From Branchiostoma floridae (taxonomy: Eukaryota; Chordata; Leptocardii; Amphioxiformes; Branchiostomatidae): DNA of 55,100 bases. Shown here piece after piece: positions 54,847 through 55,100 of this stretch. The notes beneath the pieces are model-generated. The model made no database searches, had not been told where the DNA came from, and saw only the letters and a program-made list of their open reading frames with translations. The DNA is taken from positions 21,860,442-21,915,541 of the forward strand of contig NC_049985.1 of NCBI RefSeq assembly GCF_000003815.2. Reading direction: 5' to 3'. The position numbers and the translations under genes are program-made. Numbering within the stretch: position 1 is the first letter of the stretch; each line of letters begins with the position of its first letter.

Positions 54847-55100
54847 GCATGAATAAATGAAAGAATTGAATACTTCGCTGATCTCATCAAATGCTTTGTC
54901 CAGAAACAGATAAAGGAAACACTGACTAATTCTTTAACCAACGTTAACAATCAATCATTCGGGACTGCATTTAAGTTAACACTCGAATGCCTCATGGTCG
55001 ATAGCCTCCATAGCAGGCTCTCTAGGGCCTTTTTTTGGCTCATAATATACTTTTTGCGGGCCTTTCTTTTTGAACGGGGCCCCTGAATTGCGGGCCTTTT
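54847..55100. other. Right edge, nothing recognised
   Basis: No gene-like frame. GCGGGCCTTTCTTTTTGAAC and GCGGGCCTTTT at the very end may belong to a repeat cut by the window. Confidence 0.25.

Overview
The window looks like one scaffold segment of an animal nuclear genome. The best guess is a cephalochordate (amphioxus, Branchiostoma). The reasons are: two three-exon-type globin genes with introns at the vertebrate-like B12.2 and G7.0 positions; two intronless-CDS leucine-rich-repeat (LRR) membrane receptors of the kind expanded in amphioxus; very many short inverted-repeat elements (MITEs); tRNA-headed SINEs; fragments of non-LTR retrotransposons; and minisatellites. The species call is inference; no search was run. 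There are four runs of N (38086-38185, 44165-44264, 45711-45810, 48618-49578), so this is a draft assembly.

Layout. A complete globin gene lies on the minus strand at 531-4319 (exons 4319-4180, 1814-1580, 782-531; 208 aa). From 4.4 to 27 kb there is no convincing host gene, only layered repeats: SINEs, at least eight MITE families, a local tandem duplication at 5.5-6.1 kb, non-LTR retrotransposon pieces (12.06-12.34, 14.57-15.73, 16.6-17.0 kb) and one unidentified coding-like fragment at 11.64-11.95 kb. An LRR-Ig transmembrane receptor (710 aa) lies on the minus strand at 27273-29405. A splice acceptor sits just upstream of its ATG, and a CpG-rich candidate first exon ends at 37651. A second globin starts on the plus strand at 42858. 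Exons 1 and 2 are present, the 3' end of exon 2 is partly duplicated just before an N gap, and no third exon is visible. A 33-bp minisatellite fills 48.05-50.33 kb around a 961-base gap. An LRR transmembrane protein with a tyrosine-rich tail (809 aa) follows on the plus strand at 50765-53194. Its likely 3' UTR holds two MITEs and a polyA signal at 54611.

How the genes relate. The two globins are paralogues in opposite orientation about 38 kb apart. Both start with Met-Gly in an N-myristoylation context and keep the distal and proximal heme histidines, so they may be membrane-attached globins resembling globin X. The two LRR proteins are unrelated to them in function as far as can be seen. Both are type I receptors with long tails carrying adaptor-type motifs (NPAY and a C-terminal THV in one, several YxxI/YExx motifs in the other). 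I see no operon-like or pathway link between the genes.

Most interesting structure: N-myristoylated-type globin paralogues whose first introns carry the same MITE family; a duplicated exon-2 fragment with 9 of 11 changes synonymous; MITE families with exact 9-bp target duplications, one inserted into a SINE just upstream of a globin; a 17-bp minisatellite enclosed by terminal inverted repeats inside a globin intron; and a 920-bp element carrying repeated CRE and YY1-type motifs nested inside another element.
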